From Sordariomycetes sp. S80-01Y (taxonomy: Eukaryota; Ascomycota; Sordariomycetes): a stretch of DNA of 64,000 bases. How positions within the stretch are numbered: the first letter of the stretch is position 1; each line of letters begins with the position of its first letter. Below the pieces are notes generated by a model. It did not search any database and had not been told where the DNA came from. It saw only the letters and a list, made by a program, of their open reading frames with translations. The position numbers and the translations under genes were made by a program. Below, piece after piece: positions 1-10,998 of the stretch. The stretch covers positions 1-64,000 of the forward strand of contig JAXQJY010000026.1 in assembly GCA_037042185.1 (NCBI GenBank), in the 5' to 3' direction.

Positions 1-1
1 T

Positions 2-442
2 ACCCGTGCCTTTAAAAACACTCTATCTAGCCGGGTAGCGTTAGCGGTCGAATCGGAGCCCCTTATTAGCGCGGATTCGAGCCTTAGGGCCGATCTAGCC
101 GCTACACTAGGGAATAGCCACTATTACTACGATATCCAGATTATAGCTATAGCCAAGGACTTAAAGAAGGGGGACCCCTATAGCACGCTAGGGAAGGCCG
201 CCGAGGCTAAACGCTGGAAATATAGGTCCCTAGGGGCTTACTTTAACCTAATTATTATCTCGGCCGGCGGGCTAATAGAGAAAGAGACAGCAAAGACCTA
301 TAAGAGCCTCTAGAAGGTCTTAGGCCTAACCGCCTCCAGCTACCTCGATACCACGATCTCGATAGCCCTACTACGGGCCAGGGCCACGGCGGCAGCCTCG
401 ATAGCTAATCCTAGCCTTATCGCTAGGGAAGCTAGTCGCTAG
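2..442 (+). mobile_element. LINE (non-LTR retrotransposon) ORF2 C-terminal remnant
   Basis: In frame 2 the DNA reads as the C-terminal part of the reverse-transcriptase polyprotein found in many Pezizomycotina LINEs. Visible landmarks are a YYYDIQIIAIAKD segment, DPYSTLGKAAEAKRWKYRSLG, an IISAGGLIEKE stretch and an alanine-rich IALLRARATAAASIA tail. An in-frame TAG at 311-313 sits where a CAG (Gln) codon would be expected, and the frame closes at 440-442. The element is therefore dead, and the stop is the kind of C-to-T change RIP produces. The 5' part lies outside the window. The family assignment is from recalled similarity; the broken frame is read directly. Confidence 0.7.
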
Positions 443-483
443 CCACACTACGATTACCTCGAAACCTATAGCCACTAGCTATA

Positions 484-570
484 GCTATAGCCATTATAGC
501 TAAGGCTATTATAGCTAAGGCTACTATAGCTAAGGCTACTATAGCTAAGGCTATTATAGCTAGCTATTTC
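484..570. repeat. 15-bp tandem repeat at LINE 3' end
   Basis: About five copies of a unit close to CTATTATAGCTAAGG follow the LINE frame. Adjacent copies differ by a base or so (TTATAG versus CTATAG). Short simple repeats at the 3' end are typical of fungal non-LTR elements, so this is probably the tail of the same insertion. Confidence 0.7.
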
Positions 571-2330
571 CCTCTTTATCTCCTTTCTTTCCCTTATCTC
601 TTTCCTTATCTTCCCTTTATCTCTTATATTACTCTTTTACCTTTCCTTTATCCCGGTTATTAATAATTACTATAACTAGCCTTATTACCCCTCGCGGTAA
701 ATGAAATAGCGAGATAGCTTAGTTAGCAAAATAGATACTAAGTATAACCCTAACCCTAACCGCAATGGGAGGAATCCTTTTGGGGAGGATACTAACTCCC
801 GCGGCAACCAAGTCTTCAGAGACTCCATCGCCGGAATTGAACGGTTCGTTTTTAAACCGGACAAAGATCGGCCATTTCTTGATGCCGAGCACCTGATAGA
901 CCTTGGATTAGAAAGGCCCAACGAGTTCTATCAGCGCGGAACCCGGTTTAGCAAGCCGTTGACACCTGAGCAACGAGCGCACTATAGAGAATTTGACCTG
1001 AGAAGGGTTTAAGGTGAAGAGTTTACACATAGGCCCACTCAGGCAACGGCCTATGAGGACTGTCGATTCTAGGTTTCAGGCTCGAGTAAGATAGTATTCC
1101 TAAACTTGCCAGTTGGGAGTGCTTTGTCTCTGCTTAGCTGGGCAACCCTAGTATATTGAATGTTTCCAAAGCCACTATAGTTCGGAAGTCGTAAAATACC
1201 AAGAACGAAACTTGTGAGAGCAAAGTAACTCATAGCACGACAATTATCACGCGCGCGGCCATCGCCGGCTCTAGGCGTTCTCAGGCGTCCTCCTTTATGT
1301 ACCTAATGTCGTAGAGGGCACGAGCGATCGGCAGGTAGGTGTAGACTGCGAAATATCACCTAGCCATGATTTCATCAAAGAATCGTTGGTAGGAATAGCT
1401 TAAGCGACAAGGACTGCTCCACCTTTTGACACCCAAGCATTGGACTAGGTAGCTTTATATAATTTCCAAGCCTCTAACTAGGACGCTTTAATCGTGGGCA
1501 AACGGAAGTCCGGGATCTATAAGGTGAAATTTCTACGTAACTTTTGTCAGATTCTAGATATTGGGACCGGAGTTGGGGTCAGGGGAGTAGAACGGTATAA
1601 TTAGTCGGTAGGTTAACCCGAACCCGCGCCGTGATAGCTGAGGGTGACTGTTAACCAAGCTAACTACTAAGAAATCTCGATAGCCGAGCTCTTTTTCTGG
1701 TCTGTCATGTGACGGTGTATGTGATAGTTCCTAGGCTTGCGCATAGGCTTGTTGTAAGGTCGCTTGAAGTTCCGTGACACCAGGATAGGACAATAGAGTA
1801 TCGTTCTATCAACAAAAGTGGGAAAGTTTCCTTAGTAGTAGCACGGGTACTGCGACTCCATTTAGTACCATTACTTCGATATTTCGATGGACAAACCGTG
1901 TTGATGATCTGCCTTGGCTTGCTGGGATGCAATATTGGACCCGATGCCGCCGGACACAGTTCGATCAGGGAACTGGCCAAGGATCAGCAACGTAAGATGG
2001 CTAGGGCAGCTGCTTCGAGGACAATCCCCTCACATTGACGGTCGCATTTCATCTTTAGTCTTCGACATTCTGTACCCAAAGTATTAGCCTTCCGTATTCG
2101 CAACTCCAGCATCCATCACTTTCCTGCGTAACTGTAGCAGGGCCCTTGTTTCCTCCGCTGCTTCTGAAGCTTTTGATCACCATGATCTTCCGCAGCCTCG
2201 TTAGAATTAGGGTTAGTCTCATAATTGACTACACTCTTGATGAGCGTAAATTCTAGCTGTGGCGTGGGCGAGGTCGTCGATTGAGGTCTGTACTGGAGCC
2301 TCCTGCTGATATACTTTGATGACAACCAGA
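571..2330. other. Gene-poor spacer with a short CCCTAA tract
   Basis: No supportable gene. It begins with a T/C-rich run (about 571-655), then ordinary-looking but open-frame-poor DNA with no recognisable protein similarity on either strand. A 2-3 copy CCCTAA (telomere-type, C-strand) tract lies at 744-761. Confidence 0.6.
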
Positions 2331-2912
2331 TCAATCCGCCATCAAACGTGCCAAAGCCTCAGGAGTATCATACTTCTTCAGTAAGTCCTCCTTCATCTGC
2401 TCAATTGCCTCCGACCTCTCCTTTCTCACATTAATCAATATCTCACCAACCTTCCAGAGAGGGTGCGCGTCCGTTAAGTCCATTAACACCGCTAGAAAAA
2501 CATCATCCTCCTCGAGCTTGTCTAACTCCCCATCTCTCTTTAGCCCATCAAGTACCTTCAAAATATTCTCGAACCCAATATCTCCTGGCTCTAGGGTACA
2601 TTTGAACGTACTGGTCTCATTCCCTACTACGAACTGATGGTACCAGCCTAGTGGTACGGTCATAGGCTTTCCTGGCTCTAGTGGCGTGAGAGTCGACTTG
2701 AAGGCAAGTTCAGAGGTGTCAGCTGGTCCAGTATGAGCGGATACGGAGCCATTGATGAGCTCGAACGTCTCAGAGAAGCGGCTGTGGTAGTGAGGAGGAA
2801 CGGAGGTGCCGGGGGTGGTCGTTTCAATAATAACAGTACGGGCATTATTATTGTGAGAGGCAGACTCGACGATACGGTACTCCCGTTGATCCCAGAGACG
2901 TTCTGCAGGCAT
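2331..2912 (-). CDS. Cupin-domain protein
   Basis: A 193-residue single-exon protein that starts at the ATG at 2910-2912; the frame is open a little further upstream but offers only a GTG. It holds one cupin_2 barrel. The first cupin motif is visible as PPHYHSRFSETFELINGSV (residues about 40-58), with the metal-ligand pattern HxH, then E, and a G-rich turn. A second motif follows as PLGWYHQFVVGNETS, with its single His. The C-terminal third is helical and charged. No signal peptide is visible, so it is probably cytosolic. Small fungal cupins of this type are mostly uncharacterised metal-binding enzymes or binding proteins, and the substrate cannot be read from sequence. It is divergent from the dehydrogenase gene to its right, with a 1.1-kb gap. 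Confidence 0.85.
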   Translation of the reverse strand: MPAERLWDQREYRIVESASHNNNARTVIIETTTPGTSVPPHYHSRFSETFELINGSVSAHTGPADTSELAFKSTLTPLEPGKPMTVPLGWYHQFVVGNETSTFKCTLEPGDIGFENILKVLDGLKRDGELDKLEEDDVFLAVLMDLTDAHPLWKVGEILINVRKERSEAIEQMKEDLLKKYDTPEALARLMAD

Positions 2913-4033
2913 CTTGTTCACTTATGAAGATGTTTGTGGAGTAACGTAAAAGGGTGGTCCAAAATAAGGTAGATAGATGACAATGTCAGGTTTCATGCCA
3001 GTCCACATGCGGTAAAGGTCAAGGGCATAACATATATCATTTCACAGGCAGGAGAAGCATCTGGACACACGGGGAATAAGTATCAAATACCTTAGGGTCT
3101 CTGAACTCCAATATCCTCACAATCAGCACCCCTCCCCACCCCACCCGCCGGGGCTCTATCTCCTTGTATATGCAGGCATCAGAGTGAATTCTTACAAGGC
3201 TCCATGCACGGAGGTTGCATATAAATCATGATCATGATCTAACGTAATAAAAGGGAAACAATCAGGTTGTTCTCTGTCGGGATTGCTGTAGGCTTAATTA
3301 TAGTTATCACTCATCACAGGTGGGTCCGGCCGTTGTTGTGTGGTGGGCGGTGGCGGAATAGGCAAGATGCAGCGCTCGTATAGGCTTTGGGGTTACATCC
3401 ATCCTTACATGTAAGCAGCCTCTCTCGACTCAATAGATTAATATTTGAGCTAGTCCTGCAGGACCAGCGGGAAATCTAGCAGCCTACTACGACCCTACAT
3501 ATAACCCGATCGAGCTGTGTGAGACTACGCCCCTCTGATTCATCACATCTTCTTAGGTAACGCCAAGCTTGTGTTTCGTGAGATCACTGAAGCTTGATTC
3601 GTTTCGGGGTTCGAGGGAGACGGTAAATGAGGTGAAGAAAGCGAAAGCCAGCGAGATTCAAAAGATGAAGCATGGTTTGTTGGAGTAATTGTGTGCCGCT
3701 TTTCCTGCATGCTGATTAGTAAATAATTAGTAACAGTGTAGTTATTTGTGGCCCATACCTGGCTCCTTAATAACCACAAGGGAAACCAGGCACATTAGAA
3801 ATCAAGCCGGCCATTGATGCCTGTAGTCTTACACCAAGGACCTGCAAGTATATAAGGTTAGCATGTGTTGTTAGCGAATCCTCTCCTCCTATATTAAACA
3901 ACCACAACAACCTTCATGCGAACAAACGTGCCTCTCTAATCGATACCCAGGAATGAGTCGCTAAGCCACCAGATTCTTTAAAGTTGCTACCGACACACAT
4001 TCCCCATCTCTTATCCTCGACATCGCTTCTGCC
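2913..4033. promoter_or_regulatory. Divergent intergenic region
   Basis: A 1.1-kb non-coding stretch between the cupin and dehydrogenase start codons. A TATA-like TATATAAGG lies at about 3849-3857, roughly 180 bp upstream of the dehydrogenase ATG. No other element could be supported. Confidence 0.4.
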
Positions 4034-5014
4034 ATGGCTTCCGCCATGAACATCCTTGTCTCCGGTGCCAGCCGAGGTATGTGTCATACTACTACGGTCA
4101 TTCCTCAGACGCAGGGCTTTCACCCTGACATAATTTTGGCAGGACTCGGAAAGGCTTTCGTCGAACAGTATCTCGCCCGGCCAAACCAAACTGTCATCGG
4201 TACGGTCCGCGACGTCAAGAGCGCTGCCGCTGAAGAGCTGCGAGCGCTGCCCGCGGCCGAGGGTAGCAAGGTCGTACTGGTCAAGGTTGAGTACACTTCG
4301 ACGACTGACGCCATGGACGCTGTCAAGGAGCTCGAGGCACAGGGTATCACCAAGCTCGATATCGTCATCGCCAACGCCGGCATCGCTGGTCAGCAAGGGC
4401 GTATTGAGACCATCGACCCCAAGGGCCTCGCAGAGGTCTACCTGGTTAATGCCGTTGGCCCGGCCGTGCTCTTCCTGGCGCTGAAGCCGCTCCTCGACAG
4501 GGCCGAGACGCCCAAGTGGTTAGCCATAAGCTCCGGTCTCGCGTCGCTCCACGATCTGCACAAGTATCCTATGTTCCCGGGGTTCCCATACAACGGGTCC
4601 AAGGCGGCGTTGAACCACTTCACCAAGACCATCCACGTTGAGAGTCCTAAGATTATCGCCTTTGCCGTTTCTCCTGGGTACGTACCTGCTCCAATTGGGC
4701 AGATGAAGGCCGCTACTATGAGCCTGCTGATAACTAATTGGGTGTGTTTGTCTTGCATAGGTTCTTTGAAACCGACATGGGACGCAAAACTGCCGCATTT
4801 TTCGACTTTGAGAACCCGCCCTTTTCGGACATCAACACTAACATTAAGAGCATTATCGGGCTGGTAAGCATTTCCCCAATGGTCTACCTTTTCTCGATGC
4901 TATGTCACAGTCGTCAGCAGTGGGCTAACTGTTGTGGCCAAGGTGGATAATGCGACTCGGGAGAACTATTCTGGGCAGTTTCTCAATTTCGATGGACAGC
5001 TCATTGAGTGGTGA
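4034..5014 (+). CDS. Short-chain dehydrogenase/reductase (classical SDR)
   Basis: Four exons, 4034-4076, 4143-4677, 4761-4863 and 4943-5014, give a 250-residue protein, the usual classical SDR length. Exon phases close exactly. The first intron joins SGASRG to LGKAF and so builds the TGxxxGxG-type cofactor motif (residues about 10-17). The NAG motif is at about residues 91-93, the catalytic Ser is in LAISSG, and YNGSK supplies the Tyr and Lys at about 163 and 167. A post-catalytic PGFFETDMG segment appears only after splicing of intron 2. It is an NAD(P)H-dependent oxidoreductase of the fungal subgroup often compared with the nor-1 ketoreductase; the substrate is unknown. It is cytosolic, with no targeting signal. 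Intron 1 is 66 nt without a stop, so an unspliced reading would wrongly add 22 residues. Confidence 0.88.
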
Positions 5015-5450
5015 AAGGCCAGTCTGAAGGACTAGTATGCTAATAGTCATTATCTACTGTTCTTAGGCATTTCAGATAACTAAAATCTCTCTGTTGATTT
5101 TCTTTTCTTCGTGAGTACCGAAAATCCGTACGATAATTCGTCATTGAAAACAGTCTAGTAGATAGATTAGCGAAAACACTTATCTTCAGAAGAGGAATAA
5201 GAAGCTACCTATACGTATTAAAGCCTCTATATGTTCCAATACCCAGCAAACAAAGGTAAATGTAGAACTAATATAGTCCCAAGGAATACCGCTTCGGCCT
5301 TTTTGACAATACCCTGCAGAAGATACCAACTGTCACTGTGCGCTTCCAATTCCCACTGGCAGCCCTAACCTGCTGGTAGCAGAGCTGCTGGCAGATTAGA
5401 ATCCTAATGAAGCAGTCGGGTCAGGTGGCCGGCGAGAAAACAGAGCAATC
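5015..5450. other. Spacer, nothing recognised
   Basis: AT-rich 3' flank of the dehydrogenase. It probably contains that gene's terminator, but no specific signal is distinctive. Confidence 0.5.
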
Positions 5451-6780
5451 ATGATCTGTGATAATTTACTGGTAAAGATGGCTCGTATTTACGTTTTCCC
5501 TTGCTTTTCTAACGGGAAGAGAGAAACCACCTCTGCGCTTCACGATCTCGAAATGATCTTGACAGGGAAGCACCTTAAAGTCATTTCCGGACGCCCTCTG
5601 AATGACCTACTCGATCCATTCCGAGAGAAATTACAACACTCCAGCGACACTTCCGACACACTAGAAGACGTCACGAACCTGTTAGGGGCTTTAGTAGCTT
5701 CACCTGCAGCACTCGGTGTTCCCTCTCCCCACGGCAACGGCAACGTGGGAGTGAGATTGTTCTCTGTACAACAGCATGTCCGTGGGGGCTCGGTGAAGCC
5801 TGACCATTTTCGCACCCTCATCCGCTGCGTCGTCGACAAAAGCACGGACACCGACATATGGGCAGCTGTCTTCACCATTCTCGAAAACCTAGGCGCTATC
5901 ACCCCTCCTTCAACTAGCATTGCTCCGAAATTCCAAGGGAACTCGATTAAGACCACCTCGAGTCGAGTTGACGATAGCGAAACGCGCGATATTGTCGAGG
6001 AAGCACTCTTCTTTGATATATAAGACTGCACTTTCGTAATGTACAGGGGTTCTTGGACAATTTCTTCCCTCCCAAGAGTTGGAGCAAAGCCCAGCACACT
6101 ATGGGAAGAAATGGTCAGACTTTCTTGCCACCCCCGATGAGAAGCCAGTCTACGACTGGTTTCGTTCACTAGAGGAACGTTCCCTATCGGACGCACCGCA
6201 TCAGCTTTGCACCACCAGAACCGCCAATCAATTCAAGAAACGCAGGGGCTAGATGGATATATATATAGATACCCACCACGAACCCGAATGTTGCCTTCGA
6301 GTATAAGAATGTGCTTGTTGCTGGAGAGCAAAAGAAGTCATACGACATGGGTAGATTTAAGGTAGACCTTCTTTAAATTACGCGCTATGTGTGAGGCGTC
6401 TTCGTCGACTACCCGACGCGCCGATTTGTCTATGCGTTCTCCTAATGCGCGTCTATGATGGAGCTTTAGGTTTGCGATCGATCTAGACCCTATAGCTCTG
6501 GACCATTTAACATTCATAACGAACCGGATAAATTCACGTGCGCTTTTATGGAGTATGCTACAATAGACGATGATGCGATGGGCCTGGATACATTGACGAA
6601 ATAAAGGGATGGGTATCGCCACGTTATGTTGGACGACCTAAATGGTAACAAATCGAAGATTAGAACGAGGAGCCTGATAATTAGGCACAAGGCCGTCGTT
6701 TATTATGACGTTCGAGCCTGGTTTAACTATAGGGTAGGTAGATCAGAGGGTCGGTTTATTATTCGTAGTACGTTAGGTTA
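5451..6780 (+). pseudogene. FunK1-type fungal protein kinase, RIP-like pseudogene
   Basis: The N-terminal part is an intact frame (5451-6023) ending in the conserved TSSRVDDSETRDIVEEALF block typical of fungal FunK1 kinases. After a TAA at 6021 the homology goes on in shifted frames: GFLDNFFPPKSWSKA near 6050-6090, then YGKKWSDF and KPVYDWFRSLEERSL near 6100-6180. A more damaged stretch at about 6360-6600 follows, reading YPTRRFVYAF, SRPYSSGPFNIHNEPDKF and DDDAMGLDTL with several stops at former Gln or Trp codons. Weak similarity (a KAVVYYDVRAWF-like piece) reaches about 6720. The catalytic kinase lobe is not seen. The stops are mostly TAA/TAG at CAA/CAG positions, which fits RIP. The assignment rests on recalled family features; the frame breaks are directly visible. 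Confidence 0.7.
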
Positions 6781-6844
6781 TAAGTGTGAGACTAAGTAGT
6801 CGTTATAGTTAAGTGCTAAAGTCATAGAACTAGAGGTAACTAAG

Positions 6845-7076
6845 TGTCAGGACGTGGGTTATTAAAGAGAGTGAGGAGGTGTAACTAGATGGAGGCTCGC
6901 TGCTAGGTCGTAGCGTTATAGAAGGGTAGTAGCTAGGGTGCGACTGGTGACTATATTAATCTCTAGAGGTCCTATGTTATTAAGGCCCATGGGCAGCCTT
7001 CTTATACATGGGCACACGTGACCCTGTCGTGGGGTCGCAGAGGGGTCACTGCTAGGACCCTGCGAAGTTCCTGACA
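6845..7076. mobile_element. Candidate solo LTR (TGTCAGGA...TCCTGACA)
   Basis: A 232-bp segment bounded by a perfect 8-bp inverted terminal pair, TGTCAGGA at 6845 and TCCTGACA at 7069-7076. These are the TG...CA ends expected of an LTR, and this terminal sequence is common in fungal Ty3/gypsy elements. It has no coding content and sits just past the end of the kinase relic. The flanking 5-mers (CTAAG and GTTAG) do not match as a target-site duplication. However, a diverged ~50-bp block (TTAGGNTATAAG...) recurs on both sides (6774 and 7079). Confidence 0.45.
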
Positions 7077-7241
7077 GTTAGGCTATAAGTATAAGACTAG
7101 GTAATTATTATAGTTAATATATTGCTTTAAAGTGGTTATAGATAGGTTAAATTGGTTATTTAAAGAGAGTGTAGCGGGCCGCAAGGTGTTAGTAGCTGTT
7201 ACAGGCTATGCCTACGAAGAGGCCCGCTGTGCTGGGCCTGG

Positions 7242-7524
7242 AATAACGACATCCCGGTACCCACAGGAGATAAACAAATCTCCCCCTAAACAGCGAACAC
7301 GCAGGGGTTTCTCTTCTTCTTCTTTATCTTGAGATAGACTTAATTCAGCTACCTTCTGGTTTGACAAGCCCGAGGCTAGCCCTTAACAACGACATCCCGG
7401 TAGCCACAGGAGACAAACAAATCTCCCCCTGAGCAGTGAACACGCAGGGATTTCTCTTCTTCTTTATCTTGAGATAGACTTAATTCAGCTACCTTCTGGT
7501 TTGACAAGCCCGAGGCTAGCCCTC
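7242..7524. repeat. Tandem duplication, 143-bp unit
   Basis: Two adjacent copies of the same non-coding sequence start at 7242 and 7385. Both run from AACGACATCCCGGTA through TTCTCTTCTTC and TTGAGATAGACTTAATTCAG to GCCCGAGGCTAGCCCT. They differ by a few substitutions and a 3-nt TTC slip. The sequence has the look of transposon LTR or untranslated DNA, but I cannot name the family. Confidence 0.75.
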
Positions 7525-8657
7525 AACAGTAGCCACGCGGTCACCACATGTGACTATAGATAACTATAGGGCGAGCCGGCTGGATCGGGCGAGGTAGGTG
7601 ACCTACCCTACGCTTAGGGTTGTGCCATAGGGTATAACCTTAACACGTCACCTATTATTATTAAGTCCAACTTAGCTATTAACTAGATTATTCATGCTTA
7701 ATTGCTTATTCATTGTATGACTTAAATGATAAACTATACTAAACACCCAGTCTTGTCCTTATATCTTAACGTACTGTAAACAACAAAAAGCCTTTTGATC
7801 CACCTACGCTGCAGTTAAACCAGCCCCAAACGTCGTACTGGATATCACCCATCTCCGACGGGGCCCTATGGGGTGCTTGCTGCTCTTCCGTGACATAGAG
7901 ACGCCGTGGCATGGGTAAGGGATAAGCAGTTAACTAGAGCTAGGGCTTACTCGTTGGTGTGCAGGACGTGATGATATTCGACTCTAGAGGCCTAGCGTGG
8001 GAGCAGGAGTGGAGGAGGAGGAGGAGTAAAAAAGTGCCGGCTGTCGGTGCAGCGGCTGCCTACCTGACCTACGCAGGGGTTACGATACATATCGCCTGGC
8101 GAAATCCGGATATCGAGTATCGATTGTCGAAGAAAAGGCCTCCACGGCTGATCCTGCGACGATCTGCTGGCTTGGCCGCGCTCGGCGAATGATTATGCAC
8201 GACGAGGCCGCAGTCGATCAAGTAGTGGCGCGCGAGGCGCGCGCGACCATGGGGCACGGTGACGACTGCCAGGATCCGAGCGTCCACACGCGGTCCTTGC
8301 CCAACTTACGGCACTACTACTAGATTCTGTGGACACGCCTGACCTCTCCCCACGATCGACACCGGCAACCTGTCGGTCTCCGCCGCTCCGTTGGAGCACC
8401 TCCCTGGTTCCCGGTGGCCTCTGGCGGCGACGCCAGGGCCCATGGCGAGGCAACCTTGGGTAGACGCTACAGGGGGCAAGCCAAGCACTAGGACATGGTA
8501 CGGATGAAGAAGATGTAGTAGCACGACTCGTCTCTCCCGCCCCGATAAGAAGGAGAAACGCCAGTCTGGACAATATATACATAGTCTGGTTCCTCCGGGC
8601 ATGCCGTGTCCTGTCCGGCGCCGGCGACACGCGAGGCTGAAAGCTTCTTCTGGCACC
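7525..8657. other. Spacer with repeat-like DNA
   Basis: No supportable gene. The first part is repeat-like; the last 500 bp becomes GC-richer and serves as the 5' flank of the carboxylesterase. Open frames on both strands at 8070-8790 are products of GC bias and show no domain similarity. Confidence 0.5.
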
Positions 8658-10998
8658 ATGAAGTTCTTTACCCTAGCCTTTACCGCTGCCTCGGCCGTCT
8701 TTGTACTTGGCAGCTCCCTCTTTGACGACTCAGACACTCTCCAGGGCCGCTCATGGCACAAGCAGAGGAACCCGTACGTGCCATGGGCCCGCAAGAGTAA
8801 GCGGAAGGACCTGGCGCTCGACCTGGGCTACGAGCGGTACGCCGGCCACGCGGTGGGCTCTCTGAACGTATGGAAGGGGTAAGACACGACACGCTCCGTG
8901 TTCAACGCGCCACCTCTTGGGGCATAACCCGCTGACATGCTTGGGAACGACAGCGTCCGCTTCGGGGCCACGACCGCGGGGGAGAATAGGTTCCAGGCGC
9001 CCAAGGTCCCCAAGAATAATAGGAACACGTTGCTGCCGGCGCAGGACGGCGCCTCGGCCTGTCTCCAGTATCTTGGCGGGTACGTCGCCCCTTGTTCATC
9101 ATGCATCGTCGGCGTCTGTGCCGACGACGCCTGCGAGCAAAAGGCGTTGACTGACTCGGACCCTTGCTGTGTAGGGACTACGGATCAGAGGACTGCCTGT
9201 TCCTCAACATTCACGCGCCCAAGAACGCCCATAACCTGCCTGTCTTTGTCTATATCCGTATGTGCCCCTCCGCTCATGGCCCGCCGAGGCCTCCCCGGGC
9301 CCCCGCGCGATGCGCGATCCATGGCTGACCGCGAACCCGCCAGATGGTGGTGCGTACCAGCTGGGATCGGCCAATACCGAGCTCGACGATTTTGTTAATA
9401 ACAACGACGGCCGCTTCATTGCAATCAGCATCCAGTACCGAGTACGTTCCCCTCCCCCTAACCCCCGCAAGGTGTCCTCTGGCCTCCGGCCTCATGTTGA
9501 CACTACGTGCCAGCTGAGTGTCTTTGGCTTCCTGTCTTCGGAGGATATCAAGAAGCAAGGTCAACTCAACGCCGGGCTCCTTGACATGGAGCTGGCCCTG
9601 CAGTGGGTGCAGAACTATGCCCACGTCCTGGGTGGCGACCCCAGGCGCGTCACCATCGCGGGCGAGTCCGCAGGCGCCGGCGCCGTTATGCAGCTGTCCA
9701 TGCTCAGGGGTGGCCATCTCGGCGAGAGCCTCTTCCGCCAGGTAGGTCGCTGTCCTTTTGTTCTCGCGAACGGGCGCTCACTAGACCGCAGTCCATCGCC
9801 TCGAGCCCGTACCTGCCCACCCAGTACGAGTACGACGCCGACGTCATCACCGGCTACTACGATGGCGTCGCCAACCAGACAGGCTGCGCGGAGGCCGCCA
9901 ACAAGTTTGAATGTCTCGTCGGCGTAAACGCCAGCGCCCTCAACACGGCGGCTAATAAGATCAACCAAGACACGGCCCTCTACACCCGCGGCTTTGCCCC
10001 CATTGTGGATGGGGAGATCATCGAAGAGGTCCCTTCGCAGCAGCTGCTGAAGAAGCGCGTCAATGGAAAGCGCACCCTCGTCGGTGTACGTAGAGACACC
10101 TTTTGCCCCTTTCCCCTCCCCCCATAGCCCAAGCCTCGCCGCCTGTCTGCTGTGTGCTCCGTGGGCTGACTGATGCTGCACAGAACAACGCCAACGAGGG
10201 CGTCACATTTGTTCCCCTCTTCGCCTTCACCACAAATGAGCAGTCGGAGAAGTACATCAGGGAATACTACCGGCTCTTCACCCCCAATGACTTTGAACGC
10301 CTCTTCAAGCTGTACCCATCTTTTGGCGACACCGACCCCCACCGGTACAACTTTGCCACCAGCGGAGTCAAGGCCCCCACTGCCCTTGAGATCAGCACAT
10401 GGTCCAACGGCGAACAGCAGCGCGTCGCGGTAAGTACATGCCTTGCTCCCCAAGGTCCCGGACGACTAGACTGACCCGGCACGTACCGTAATGACAGAAC
10501 ATGCAAGCCGAGTCACTCTTCGTCTGCCCCGCCTACTGGCTGACCGAGGCCTACCCCGTCGGCTGGAAATATGAGTTCACTGTCCCCCCATCCCTGCACA
10601 GCATCGACACCGGGGCCATCTTCACGGCCAACCAGGACCACCCCATGTACACTGACGACTTTGTGCTCGCCTTCCAGACCATCTGGGGTAACTTTGTTGT
10701 CCAGGGCGACCCTCGCATCAGCTGGGACCTGTCCTGCGGCAACTGCACCTACAAGCAGACCCACGCCACCAACCTCGACCACTGGACCCCCTATAGCCGG
10801 CTCAACCCGGTTCACATGAGCGCCAACGTCACCGGAGGGCACGTTGGCCCCTACAATCTTTTCCTCCTCAACGCAAACGTTACGGTGGGCCCTGGAATCA
10901 TGAACCAGATGTACGTGGCCAACGCAGGCACATGGGAGGGAGGCCGAGGCTATCGATGTGCGTCTCTAAGAGCCCTAGGCCCCCGTATTCCCGGTTGA
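8658..10998 (+). CDS. Secreted type-B carboxylesterase/lipase
   Basis: Eight exons (8658-8878, 8954-9079, 9175-9257, 9344-9441, 9514-9741, 9792-10085, 10184-10429, 10498-10998) give 598 residues with every splice phase closing. A signal peptide opens the protein (MKFFTLAFTAASAVFVLGSS). The alpha/beta-hydrolase fold shows DYGSEDCLFLNIHAP, the oxyanion-hole HGGAYQLGS, and the nucleophile elbow GESAG with Ser about 228. Glu about 355 is in NNANEG and His about 466 in PPSLHS; these spacings match the Candida rugosa lipase / fungal carboxylesterase family. Several NxS/T sites suggest glycosylation. It hydrolyses carboxylic esters outside the cell; the exact substrate is unknown. It neighbours two mannosidase genes. 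The C-terminus is tentative, because a further intron from about 10957 would shorten it by some 14 residues. Confidence 0.88.

Noticed and set aside
484-570. CRISPR-like short repeats
   Set aside because: The units are directly abutting with no spacers, and the DNA is eukaryotic; they fit a LINE 3' tail.
4120-4798. Minus-strand frames across the dehydrogenase gene
   Set aside because: Shadows of the real four-exon SDR gene.
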